From positions 6,191,001 to 6,255,000 of the forward strand of contig NC_064554.1 of NCBI RefSeq assembly GCF_023856365.1: a stretch of 64,000 nucleotides of DNA, given 5' to 3'. Below the pieces are notes generated by a model, which was not told where the DNA came from, ran no database searches, and saw only the letters and a list, made by a program, of their open reading frames with translations. How positions within the stretch are numbered: the stretch's first letter is position 1; each line of letters begins with the position of its first letter. Positions 12,488 to 21,698 of this stretch are shown here, in pieces. Origin of the DNA: Brienomyrus brachyistius (lineage: Eukaryota > Chordata > Actinopteri > Osteoglossiformes > Mormyridae). Made by a program: the position numbers and the translations under genes.

Positions 12488-15400
12488 CCCCTTTACTGCT
12501 TTATTTCTCCCCACCTCACTCTTTCCCTCTCTTTCTCTCTCTCTTCATACATGTAATCCAGACAAACTGGATGAGATCTTGGCAGCAGCCCAACAGACAA
12601 TTAGTACCAATGAGGGACCTGGGCTGCGAAGCCATGGAACCAAAAGAGACAAAACAAGGGGCCTCTTCCCTAATGAGGTAACTGCAGTTAGTCTAGCAGA
12701 GTTAGCCCTGCAGAGTTAGCCTAACACAGATGGCCTAGTAGTGTCAGCCTAGCACAGATAACCTGATAGAGTTGGCCTAGTGGGGTTAGCCCAGCGGAGT
12801 TAGCCTAGCAGAGATAAGTCTAGCAGAGCTGTCTAGCAGAGTTAGCCTAGTGAAGATGGCCTAGCAGAATTAGCATAGCAGAAACAGCTTAGCGGAGATA
12901 TCCTAACAGAGTTAGCCTGGCAGAGGTATGCTGTGTTCCAGACCATGCGGAACTTGAAAATGTCCTTCCTCCTACTTCAAAAAGTATGACAAAATGCCTG
13001 TCAAAGAAAGAGCTCCAAGTGGGAAACTTCACATACCCTGACTTCACTGTGAAGCAGATGCTGTGATGTCAGACAATCTCGCAGCCACCACCAGGACGAT
13101 GCTGTGATCGCTAAATAATCGAGTGAAGGCCATACAGAGCGATTTCCTGCCTTACACTGAAAAAACACTATAAGTAAAACAAAACCAATTATCTATGTAG
13201 ACTGATGTCAATGAATCGTCCACCAAAATCGATCTCTGAGACACCTGGAACAGCATTAGTCTAGTGGGATTTGCCTGCTGGAGGTCAGAGGTGTGACTGG
13301 GAAACAGGAGAAAACACATGAATAGCAAATAATCAAGTGAAGGAATAAAGCTGCAAATAAAACACAAAAATTTAATTTAAAACAATTATAAAGGTAGATG
13401 CAAAAATTAATCACAAGCGTTGTAAACTATTTAGTTATATGGATCACTGTAGCAGTCCAGAGCTAGGTCTAACCTACAGCTAATACGAGTGAAACTTCTC
13501 TGTACAAATGTTTCGCAGGGTACCGACAGAGCTGATTGTGTTATTTTTAATTAATAAACCTTTCAGGGTTATCATGCTTACACCACCACTTTATACTTGT
13601 TTACAATTCATACACTAGCACATACACACACATATAATAATAATAACGTATTAATAAAATTGTTTATGAACTTGGCATAACCCCAGGCATGTCACAGTCA
13701 GCCATGTTGAATGTTTACATGTGGAGCCAAAGCTCATGGGATGCTTCCACCTCAGCACAGGATTTATTTTTTAAATTTTGGCTTGAAATTCCAATCTCCC
13801 ATTCAACTGAAAGGCAGAAGTAATCATAGTAATTGATACTTTATTGGTCCTTTTGGGGAAATTCTCCTTACGCCTCCCCCAGCTTGCAATCTGTAGGCAA
13901 GCTGGCCATGATGGGCAGCCACCTGTTGCAGCACCCAGGGAGCTGGGGGGGGTTAAGGGCCTTGCTCAAGGGCCCGCAGATGTGCTGAGGCCAGGCTTGA
14001 ACCAGCAATTTTCTGATCATAGGCAGAGAGGCTTAGCCCACTGAACCACCCACCATGTTGTACTGACCCCTGTAGCAAATAGACTAAGAGCAGAGATATT
14101 TGCGATTACAGGCGTGTTCTTTTCCTTAACATGTGTCTGTGTGTGTGTATCTGTATGAGGCTCTCACAACCACATACACCTCTCTCTCCATTCCGGCTTT
14201 CTGCAGCCCAGCTTCGAGCAGCCAGGTTTGCCTGTGTCGGGTCCCAGCTCTGGCTACGAGCGCAGCCAGCACGGTATGATGCTGCGACAGAAATCCATCG
14301 GTGAGGCCGTCTGTCTGACTGTCCGTCCGTCTGCTGCCTGTGTGCCTGTCTGCTTTTCTGCAGAAATCTCCCTAGTGCGCACTGTTAGCAGTTAGCCTGT
14401 CTGCTACCATGTGGCTGCATTGTCCTGAGCCTCATTTTTGAACCCCACGTTGCCCTGCCCTTGTTTGCTCGTTCGATATCTAACATGCGGATAAGCAGGC
14501 AGAGAAACACACACAAGCTACCAGTACAGTGGCGGAGAGGTTGTGTGTATAAATACAGGGTTACTGGTGTATAAACACATAGAGAAGTACAGGGTTACTG
14601 GTGTACAAAAACAGAGATGTACAGGGTTACTGGTGTATAAACACACATGGAGGTACAGGGTTACTGCTATATAAACACACAGAGATACAAGGCTACTGGT
14701 GTATAAAAACACAGAAGTGCAGAGTTGCTGGTGTACTTTATAAGCACACATGGAGGTACAGGGTTGCCGGTGTATAAACACACACATAGAGGTACAGGGT
14801 TGCCGGTGTATAAACACTCACGGAGGTACAGAATTGCTGGTGTTTAAACACACACACAGTGGTACAGGGTTGCCGGCGTATAAACACACACACACACATA
14901 CAGTGGTACAGGGTTGCTGGTGTATAAACACACACGGAGGTACAGGGTTGACGGACAGAACTGGACAGACAGACGTCACTATGGCCCTTAATGCCTATTG
15001 ATCTTCTTCATGCATATATTATACCCCTGTGCTTGATGTTCTTTCCTTATACTGCATTCATCACCCCATCCTTTCCTGTCTTTCCCTGCCCTCCATCCTC
15101 TCTGCTCTTTTGTAGGTGTCCCAGAGGAGGAGAAACATTACCTCCACCCACCGGCAGTGAAGTTTGCTCGCAGTCTGTCAGTCCCTGGGCCAGATGACAT
15201 ACCCCCACCCCCCACCACAGCTCCGCCTGAACCCCCCTTCACTGCAGGGCCTCCCTCTGGCTGGAGGAGCAAACAGACCCAAATGCCCACAGCGCTGGTA
15301 TCCCAGACTTCCTCAGCCACTCCCAGCTACCAGCTCTACTCTCAGGCTGTGCAGGTCCCCCAGGCGGGTCGTGAGAGAGGCGGGGCTGGGGGCGTGGTCG

Positions 15401-18400
15401 GGGGCGGGGTAGGGGATCATGCACTGTCCTCACCTTATCCAGCACCACCTGCCCCTCACATTCAGCCAGGCAGGGCTACAGTGTCTCGTAAAGGCGGGGC
15501 CATCCCTGGGGAGGCTGGGGGCACGGCGGGTGCTGGGGGCAGGACCGCTGGACTGAGGAGGGGCTACAGCAATGCGGCCCCCCCTTCCGCCGTGGTTGCG
15601 CCAAGTCAGCAGCAGCCCCTGAGCACACAAAACCAGGCTGCCCAGCAGGCGGGGCGGGCAGGGGCCACGGGCCCTGGGGGGGGGGCCAAGGCTGGGGGCC
15701 GGAGGGCAAAGGGCTTGTTAGTGAAGCAGTCCAAGGTGGAGGACTGTACACGCGTGGGCGGCGCCCCCACCCTGGGCAAAGCCCCTGTGGAGAAGAGCTC
15801 CATTCCGATCCCCACCATCATCGTCAAGGCCCCCTCCACCAGCAGCAGCGGGCGCAGCAGCCAGGGCAGCAGCATGGAGGCTGAGCCGCCCGCTGAGGCC
15901 GATGCCAAGGGTGCCCCGCCCATTTCCGCCCCGCCTCCTGTGCCCGCTCCTCCCCCACCCATCATCCCTCCTCCCCCTCCCCCTACCACAGCACCTCCGC
16001 CAGTGCCACCATTACGTACCCAGGACAGCCTGGACTTCACTAGCCAGTTCGGGGCAGCTATAGTCGGGGCAGCACGCCGCGACCGAGAGCGCCTCCATCA
16101 GGCCCGGCGTAAAAGCACCTCCTTCTTCCTGTCGGCCGAGGAGGAGGCTAGCACAGTGGCCCGGGCCCAGGCTTCCCTGCAGCAGGATGCGGGGACCCCT
16201 CGCCTGCGGCCCTCCAAGTCCATTGATGAGGGCATGTTTAGTGTGGAGCCCCCCCAGCACACGCGCAGCATGCCCCCTGCCTTTGGTCTGCCTGAGTACT
16301 GCACCCCTGTGCCAGGAGACTTCCAGCCACGCTCTGTGCCAACCGATTTCTATGGCGCCGCCAAGCCACCAGCCACCACCTTTATCCACCCACTAACAGG
16401 AAAGGTGCTGGACCCCTCCTCGCCTCTCGGCCTGGCCCTGGCTGCCCGTGAGCGTGCTCTCAAGGATGACAGCAGGCCCCGCAGGGAACGCACCACGGAG
16501 CACCATCTAACACGACAGGCTTCCACCGCGGCTGCTATTCCCGCCTCCCTGCTGTCCCGCGTGCCGTCAGCCGTCTCCGCCTCCCAATCCTCCAGCTCCT
16601 CCTACCTCGTCACTTCCTCCTCTCTGGCAGCCACCACCCCCTCTACAGGGCGGCCCCCCTCACCACGCATCTTGAGGGGTGGGGCCGGGTGGAGTGAGGA
16701 GGCGGGGGAGAGGGAGAGGGAGGGTGGAGGACGGGAGGGGCTCAGGGTACGCTTTTCGGAGGATAAGACAGTCCACACACATCAGTACCAGTCACAACAC
16801 TATCAACCTACCTACCGAGAGAGGGAGAGGGAACGGGAGCGAGAGAGGGAGCGAGAGAGGGAGAGAGAGCGGGAGAGAGAGCGGGAGCGAGAGAGGGAGC
16901 AAGAGAGGGAAAGAGAGAGGGAGAGAGAGAGGGAGCGAGAGAGGGAGAGAGAGAGGGAGAGAGAGAGGGAACGAGAGAGAGAGGGGTACGGGAGAAGGCA
17001 TGAACGGCCCCCTCAGCCACCTTCCCAACCGGCCCCGCGCCGCCCCTCTTTCCTGCGTATGGAGAGTGATGCCAGTGCCTATATTCTTGCCCTGACCCCT
17101 CCATCACCTCCCCCTGCCCCCCCAGTTCATGGGGTCAGCGGGGTCGGCGGTGGTGGTGGGCTGGCTCTCATGGTGCTGCCTCCCCCAGCCCCCTCTATGG
17201 ATGCCGACGATGAGTTTGTCTTCGCTGAGCCCCTGCCGCCTCCGCTGGAGTTTGCCAACAGCTTTGACCGCAGTGCAGCGGGCAGACAGGGCTACAGCCA
17301 GTCCCAGGCCATGCTGATTAATAGCCTGCATTCCTCCCAGCAGCCTCCACCGCCTCCACCCCCCCCCCCACCTCCGCCGCCTCCGCCCCCCAGAGAGCCC
17401 TTTATGGGTGGCTTCCCCCCCCACACACCCCTGCCCTCCCCGCAAGCAGGGGACTCCACGGCCTCCAGCCTCACCTCGTATGACAGCGAGGTGGCGAATC
17501 TAACCCAGTCAGCACCATCGCCCTCTTCCACGTCAACGTCGGCAGCCGTGCAGCCACCGCCACCCCCCTGTGTGTCTCCACCTCCACCCCCTACTTCCTT
17601 CCACAGGTCATTCGGCTTGTCACACACACACCACCTGTACAACAGCGCACACATGCCTGGCCGGGCGTCCCCCGGCGCCCTGCCTCTGTCCGGACCGCCC
17701 CCCATGTATCACAGCAACCCCGCTGTTGTTGGCACCTCCCCCATCCCCACTCAGACTGGTGCCGGCATCGGCCTGTCCACCGCCGTCACCTGTGCCGTGG
17801 CAACTGCTGTCATCGCTACAACGACCACCACCACCACCACGGCAACAGCGGGACTCCGCAGGGTGGATCGCGCCGCCCCTCCAGCCAAGAGCGGCGAGTC
17901 CCAGGAGACCGTGGTGGATTCTGGGATAGAGGAGCTGGATAGTCGCAGCAGCAGTGACCACCACCTGGACAGCATCCTGGGGCTGGGCAGTGTGAGGGGT
18001 GAGCGTGAGCGGGCAGACCGCCCAGACAGGGGTGCGGACCTTTTGGACTCCTACATGACCTACCTAGATGGACAGACTTACGAGATACACAACAGCAAAA
18101 CAGCTGCCACCTCCACATACCCCAAGTCACAACGCTACAGGGATGGGGGCCGGCCAGGCGTGGAGCTCCGCAGACAGTCCGCCAGCACACCGTCTGCACT
18201 CCAGGGATCCCTCCACTCCCAGAGACAGCGGGAGGAGGAGGAGGAGCAGGAGAGTAGGGAGCGGGTTGATGAAGGTGAAATCGCTCATGACGGCTTCAGC
18301 GTCAGGGCCACTCAGAGCCTGAGCCGCCCAGCCACACTCTACCTGGAGCGGGCGCGCACCCCAGAGGTGAAGCCCCACTGGGCAGAGGGCCCCATTGGCC

Positions 18401-20788
18401 CCAGTCAAACAGCAGAGGGCGATACTCAGGTAGGGAGCCCATACCTGGAGGGCAGGAAGATGCACCCGCCCCTGCCCGGCATGAAGGCCAGCATTATCAA
18501 CGAGCTGAACAGCAAGCTGCAGCAGATGGGCACTAAGGGCTCTGAAGGATGGGGGAGCCACCGCTCTTTGAGCCGGCACAGGTGAGCCCTGTTACCCATA
18601 ATGCCATGCAGTGTATGGCATGTTGCTTTCTTGTGAGTGGGTGCTGCATATAACTGCATGGCCGTAACTGAAGCTGTCTTTAAAAGTCTCCCTCTCTTTT
18701 TATTGTCCCAATATGCACCACTGTCACCTGTCTGCTTAACAAGACACAGGTAACCTGTACTTCCTCTTTCCCTGTGTCCCACTGGGTCTCAGTGCCCCCT
18801 GCTTCCCCCATGGCTCCCACTGCTTGTCCTTCTCCCAGTTTCTGTCTTCTTGCCAGCTACTAACCCTAAACCTAACCCTAACCCTAAACCTAACCCTAAC
18901 CCTTGTCACGGGGCCTGAGGTCAGACCCAAATGCATACTGAGACTGAGGTGGGATACATGTGGTTTATTGCCAAGGCCAAAAAGATAGATGTCATAGTAC
19001 GTAGGGATGCCAAAGGGAAATTTGAGCAATATTCTAAGAATCAGCACACTCATGTCTTCCAACATGGCTTTGGCACTAAAACAGGCAGAGGACAATGTCA
19101 GTAGGCATGCAAAGATTCAGTACATGGGTAGGCAAACAACACCAGAAAATGTATTCAAATTCCAATCCATCCAATTTCCAAACCGCTTATCCTATTGGGT
19201 CGCGGGGGGTCCGGAGCCTATCCCGGAATCAATGGGCACGAGGCAGGGAACAACCCAGGATGGGGGGCCAGCCCATCGCAGGGCACACTCACACACCATT
19301 CACTCACACATGCACACCTACGGGCAATTCAGCAACTCCGATTAGCCTCAGCATGTTTTTGGACTGTGGGGGGAAACCGGAGTACCCGGAGGAAACCCCA
19401 CGACGACACGGGGAGAACATGCAAACTCCGCACACATGTGACCCAGGCGGAGACTCGAACCCGGGTCCCAGAGGTGTGAGGCGACAGTGCTAACCACTGC
19501 ACCACCATGCCGCCCCCTGTATTCAAATTGTTATGCAAAAATCAGAACAGGCGAGAATATTCAGAGGTCAATCGTTGAACTGGAAATGCATAGCAATATC
19601 TGCGAGAGTTTGGCAGTGCTACCAGACAGTCTGTCAACTGGGTAATGGGAAACAAAGCCTTATGTAATGACTTTGTAATGGGGAACAGGTGTGAGCACAT
19701 GACTAATTAAACAAGCTGATTATAAGCTGACTGTAGTCAGGTGGTCTCTGGGAGACGGAGACTGAAACAAAACAATGATATAGTGGACATTGAGTCAAAA
19801 AAATCACAAGGGGGCCGAGGAAACAGGAGAAACCCTAACCTGACCTAACCCTAACCCTAACCCTAAGCTGACCTAACCCTAATCAGACCTAACCCTAATC
19901 GCATCCCTTTTCACTCTTAGGTTCTCAGAAGACTCCACTGGTACCCTGAGCCCCCCCATCCCACGCTCTCCCTCTCCATCCCCAATACCGCCCAACCAGC
20001 CAGCCCCCTCCCCCGCTCCATCTTCCCAGCCCCCACTGTACCCTGGCTGGACCCATTCACCATTGCCTCAGTCAACCTCTGTGACTGCTCCCCCAGCCCA
20101 CTCCCCATATCCCACCTCACCACAGCGCAGACCTGTATACCACACCAAAGCCCTGGAATTCCAGTTCCTTCCCAACCGGGAATCTCGGCGGCAGGAGGCC
20201 CAGAGTCAGAGGCGTCGGGCCCCAAGCCCCCTGATCTCTCCCCCGGACCGCCCTAAGCTCGGTCCCCCCCGGCCTTCGTCCCTCCCAATTCTGTCCACTG
20301 CACCCCTGTATGGCAGCCTGTATGACTTACGCGGTTCCGTCTCCCCACCATCTCCAGCCAACCCACTGGGGGACCCCTACTTCTCCCCCTCCCCTCCCCT
20401 GTTTGCCCCCAGTGGGGCACCCCCACCTCCCAACTCCTCGCTGGTTGTGTCCCGTTCCCTCTCCCCCACTCACTTTCTCTCTGGGAGTTCTTCTCCACCC
20501 CTGCACCCCTTGCCACCCCCAACATGCCTCAGCTACCCGCACCTGCCCCCCCCACCACCATCCAAGCCATTCACCTCAAAGCCCCTCCCCTATTGGACCA
20601 AGTATGATGTGGCTGATTGGCTGGCTTACCTGAACCTGGGGGAACACAGGGAGCGTTTCCTGGACAACGAGATTGATGGCACGCACCTGCCCTCCCTGAC
20701 CAAGGAAGACTACCTGGACTTGGGCGTGACCCGTGTGGGCCACCGTATGAATATCGAGCGGGCTCTCCGGAGGCTCATGGACAGGTAG
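5018..20788 (+). CDS. shank1: SHANK1 postsynaptic scaffold, 3' part of the gene (PDZ to SAM)
   Basis: Shank proteins are master scaffolds of the excitatory postsynaptic density; they link GKAP/PSD-95 complexes, Homer and the actin cytoskeleton. Exons I join: 5018-5100, 5296-5420, 7115-7250, 7492-7572, 8601-8657, 12562-12677, 14207-14300, 15116-18581 and 19921-20788, with optional exons 8245-8253 (or to 8271) and 8462-8485. All have GT/AG borders and matching phases, giving about 1,674 codons and ending in TAG at 20786-20788. The first base is the third position of a codon, so the ankyrin and SH3 exons lie upstream of the window. Assignment to SHANK1 rests on the linker (EYEP..EKKRTVYQMAL, KLDEILAAAQQTIS), the RSLSVPG.DDIPPPPTT block and the SAM domain. 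SHANK3 is excluded by the linker. SHANK2 is the nearest alternative, but the syt3 neighbour supports shank1. A species-specific shank1 duplicate cannot be excluded. Confidence 0.95.
5494..6993. mobile_element. Non-autonomous inverted-repeat DNA transposon, hAT-like
   Basis: The ends are inverted: AGGGCTGGGTGAT at the left (5494) and ATCGCCCAGCCCT at the right (to 6993), a terminus common in fish MITE families. Flanks ATAACTAC and ATAACCGC could be a worn 8-bp target duplication. An AT repeat (about 5551-5594) and a later SINE lie inside. There is no transposase. It makes up nearly all of the 1.7-kb intron between PDZ exons 2 and 3. Confidence 0.7.
6546..6898 (+). mobile_element. tRNA-derived SINE, near full-length copy
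   Basis: The head has pol III promoter boxes: box A TGGTGCAGTGG at 6558-6568 and box B GGTTCGAGTCT at 6601-6611. The tail ends in a GGAT repeat. ATAAACTATATC at 6533-6544 and ATAAACGATATC at 6899-6910 (11 of 12 match) are target-site duplications, showing retroposition. It is inserted inside the DNA transposon. Confidence 0.85.
7492..7572 (+). CDS. shank1: shank1 exon after the PDZ domain
   Basis: This 81-nt exon encodes IPQQSKRLSAPAIALRSKSM followed by TSELEEM, a block conserved across Shanks. It starts after a CACACAG acceptor. It ends in phase 1 at 7572 before GTGGGT, which lets it join the constitutive exon at 8601 (giving ELEEM-EYEP) or either optional exon between them. Confidence 0.92.
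7825..8150. repeat. 31-bp minisatellite (ACAGTGAGCTACAGCATGCT)
   Basis: About ten copies of a 31-bp unit combining AACACAGTGAGCTACAG with CATGCTACAGTAAA. It ends about 95 bp before the shank1 optional microexon at 8245. A CA run at 7686-7702 precedes it. Confidence 0.85.
8245..8271 (+). CDS. shank1: shank1 optional microexon with two possible donors
   Basis: After a pyrimidine-rich tract ending GTAG (8241-8244) comes a phase 1 segment reading V-D-K. A GTGAGA donor at 8254 would make a 9-nt exon; a second GTGAGC donor at 8272 would make 27 nt (VDKGERQSY). Both preserve phase 1. In SHANK2 the residues after ELEEM are VDKA, so a VDK insert at this point fits family alternative splicing. No transcript evidence is available from sequence alone. 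Confidence 0.5.
8462..8485 (+). CDS. shank1: shank1 optional 24-nt exon (TPWKKK insert)
   Basis: A 24-nt phase 1 exon follows TTTTGGGAATATTTCAG and precedes GTATAG. It would insert AATPWKKK between ELEEM and EYEP. The length is a multiple of three, so inclusion or skipping keeps the frame, and I recall a similar PWKKK insert in mammalian Shank isoforms. It is probably alternatively spliced. Confidence 0.6.
8601..14300 (+). CDS. shank1: shank1 linker exons (three)
   Basis: Exons 8601-8657 (EYEPSQVNEKKRTVYQMAL), 12562-12677 (NKLDEILAAAQQTIS... GLFPNE) and 14207-14300 (PSFEQPGLPVSG... GMMLRQKSIG) encode the linker between PDZ and the proline-rich region. The first two blocks are diagnostic for SHANK1 against SHANK3. 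Phases are 1, 0 and 1. The first intron of this group (8658-12561) carries a 43-bp minisatellite, a SINE relic and a short inverted-repeat element. The second (12678-14206) carries a 15-bp array and a LINE-like fragment. Confidence 0.9.
8690..9760. repeat. Degenerate 43-bp minisatellite interrupted by a SINE
   Basis: Units of about 43 bp with ACAGTACACCACACTG and GTAAACCCACAGTTAAATA parts, much diverged. A SINE relic at 9424-9682 splits the array; units resume at about 9690. Confidence 0.8.
9424..9682 (-). mobile_element. Old copy of the tRNA-derived SINE
   Basis: The reverse complement matches the SINE at 6546: CCCATGATGACATGGGGAG, AACATGCAAACTCC and ACTGCACCACCATGCTGCCC. It is more diverged and has lost the GGAT tail. 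Confidence 0.75.
9761..11603. other. shank1 intron, no recognised feature
   Basis: AT-rich intronic sequence. I see no exon, repeat family or RNA gene on either strand. Confidence 0.6.
11604..12449. mobile_element. Putative MITE with GCGCTTTCACAC inverted ends
   Basis: The left end GCGCTTTCACACC (11604) and the right end GTGTGAAAGCGC (to 12449) are inverted. Internal GTTCCGGAACCTGGTCCC and GGTTCCAGGAAAAAGTTC extend the symmetry. There is no transposase and no clear target duplication. A CT run follows from 12450. Confidence 0.6.
12685..12930. repeat. 15-bp minisatellite (GTTAGCCTAGCAGA)
   Basis: About 16 units of GAGTTAGCCTAGCAG with point variants, starting a few bases after the donor of the exon ending at 12677. 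Confidence 0.85.
13835..14055 (-). mobile_element. LINE- or SINE-like fragment
   Basis: It begins ATACTTTATTGGTCC and contains GGGGAAATTCTCC and AAGGGCCTTGCTCAAGGGCC, motifs very common at the 3' ends of fish non-LTR elements when read antisense. The exact family is not determinable. Confidence 0.55.
14520..14955. repeat. 35-bp minisatellite (GGTACAGGGTTGCTGGTGTA)
   Basis: About 12 units combining GAGGTACAGGGTTGC and TGGTGTATAAACACACA, with CA expansions inside some units. It lies in the intron just before the giant exon. Confidence 0.85.
15116..18581 (+). CDS. shank1: shank1 giant proline-rich exon
   Basis: This 3,466-nt exon encodes about 1,155 residues of mostly disordered sequence. Conserved islands in order: ARSLSVPGPDDIPPPPTT (about 15170, the proline stretch that in the family binds IRSp53), KGLLVKQSKVED (15712), SIPIPTIIVKAPSTSSSG (15799), FIHPLTGKVLDPSSPLGLAL (16381), FVFAEPLPPPLEFANSFD (17218; PPLEF at 17239-17253 matches the Homer ligand PPxxF), VVDSGIEELDSRSSSDHH (17911) and MKASIINELNSKLQQM (18481). 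Odd parts are a 56-residue Arg-Glu tract (16816-16983), a polyproline run (about 17340-17393), a Thr run and Gly/Ala-rich stretches. I do not see the cortactin-type PPVPPKP motif. The exon ends with the first two bases of an Arg codon at 18581 before GTGAGC. Confidence 0.95.
18855..18903. repeat. Interstitial telomere-like repeat
   Basis: Copies of CCCTAA with the variant CCTAAA, about seven in tandem, in the last shank1 intron. Confidence 0.8.
19162..19517 (-). mobile_element. tRNA-derived SINE with perfect target duplication
   Basis: This is the reverse-strand copy of the same SINE, ending in ACCACCATGCCGCCCC. Perfect 12-bp direct repeats TGTATTCAAATT at 19150-19161 and 19518-19529 flank it. 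The low divergence and intact duplication suggest a fairly recent insertion into the shank1 last intron. Confidence 0.88.
19830..19900. repeat. Second interstitial telomere-like repeat
   Basis: AACCCTAACC followed by several CCTAACCCTAA units with GACCT and ATCAGACC interruptions. It ends 20 bp before the acceptor of the SAM exon. Confidence 0.75.
19921..20788 (+). CDS. shank1: shank1 last coding exon with SAM domain
   Basis: The acceptor TTTTCACTCTTAG ends at 19920. The first base completes an Arg codon split with 18581. About 220 Pro/Ser-rich residues precede the SAM domain, which runs from about 20587 (PLPYWTKYDVADWL) to GVTRVGHRMNIERALRRLMD. The protein ends Arg then TAG, where other Shanks also end. 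In the family the SAM domain forms helical polymers that build the postsynaptic platform. The dinucleotide GT at the stop resembles a donor, but the family terminus argues for a true stop. Confidence 0.95.
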
Positions 20789-21652
20789 GAGGGGGGCTGT
20801 GATTGGGGGGGGCTACAAAAGGGATGAAGGCGGCAGCTCTTTGAAAGTCTCCTTCTCTGTTGAACATGGTCTTCTGTTTCTTATGTCAGAGGCGTGAGAG
20901 GGCAACTTTTCTTTTTTTGTTTTTTGTTTGGCCTTTTTTCATTCGTTCCACCTGTCTTTCTCATACCCAAGGTAGCCTAGTCCTGCCACAGAGATGGATG
21001 GACTCCAAAATACAAGGAGGAGGGAGAGAGGAGGGATGGAGAGGGAGTTTGCAAAATGCTGCTACCGATGGACAGATTGAGAGAAATACCACTACCGACA
21101 GCAAGAGACTGCGAGAGACGAGGAAATGGAAGGAAAAAGAGTGCCGAGAGAAGACAGAAGATGCAACAGAGAGATACACATCAAGACAGTGATGATTGGA
21201 CAGAAACACAGACATAGACAAACACATCTGCATTCAGAGACAGGTAGACATCCGAGAGATTTTGCATCACTGACTGACAGACAAACACATCTATTTTCAG
21301 GGAAATGCACAGACACACTGCATCACCGACAGACCAACATACCTGTGTTCAGGGAGAGGCACAGACATAAGCACACACTGCATCACTGAAAGACATAAAC
21401 ACACACTGCATCAATGAAAGACATAAACACACTTCATCAATGAAAGACATAAACATACACTGCATCACTGACAGTCACATACAAATGTGACAGTTGTGTG
21501 GAGCTGTTGGTGAGGTTCCCCTATGAATGAAGATTTAAGAGGCTGAACCTTGTGCCTGCCTCACTGTTATACTGCCTCACCATTATACTTTTAAAGATGA
21601 TAGTGAAATGACCATGGGCGACACACACTGGGCAGTTAGCTGCATGCTACAT

Positions 21653-21698
<46 letters not shown>

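Noticed and set aside
16679..17107. Open frames on both strands over the Arg-Glu tract
   Set aside because: Shadows of the shank1 exon caused by the GA-rich microsatellite.
18855..18903. Chromosome end (telomere)
   Set aside because: Short, degenerate and embedded in an intron with coding sequence on both sides.
5018..20788. SHANK2 or SHANK3 identity
   Set aside because: The linker blocks differ from both (KKRTVYQMAL, LDEILAAAQQTIS), and syt3 next door supports shank1.
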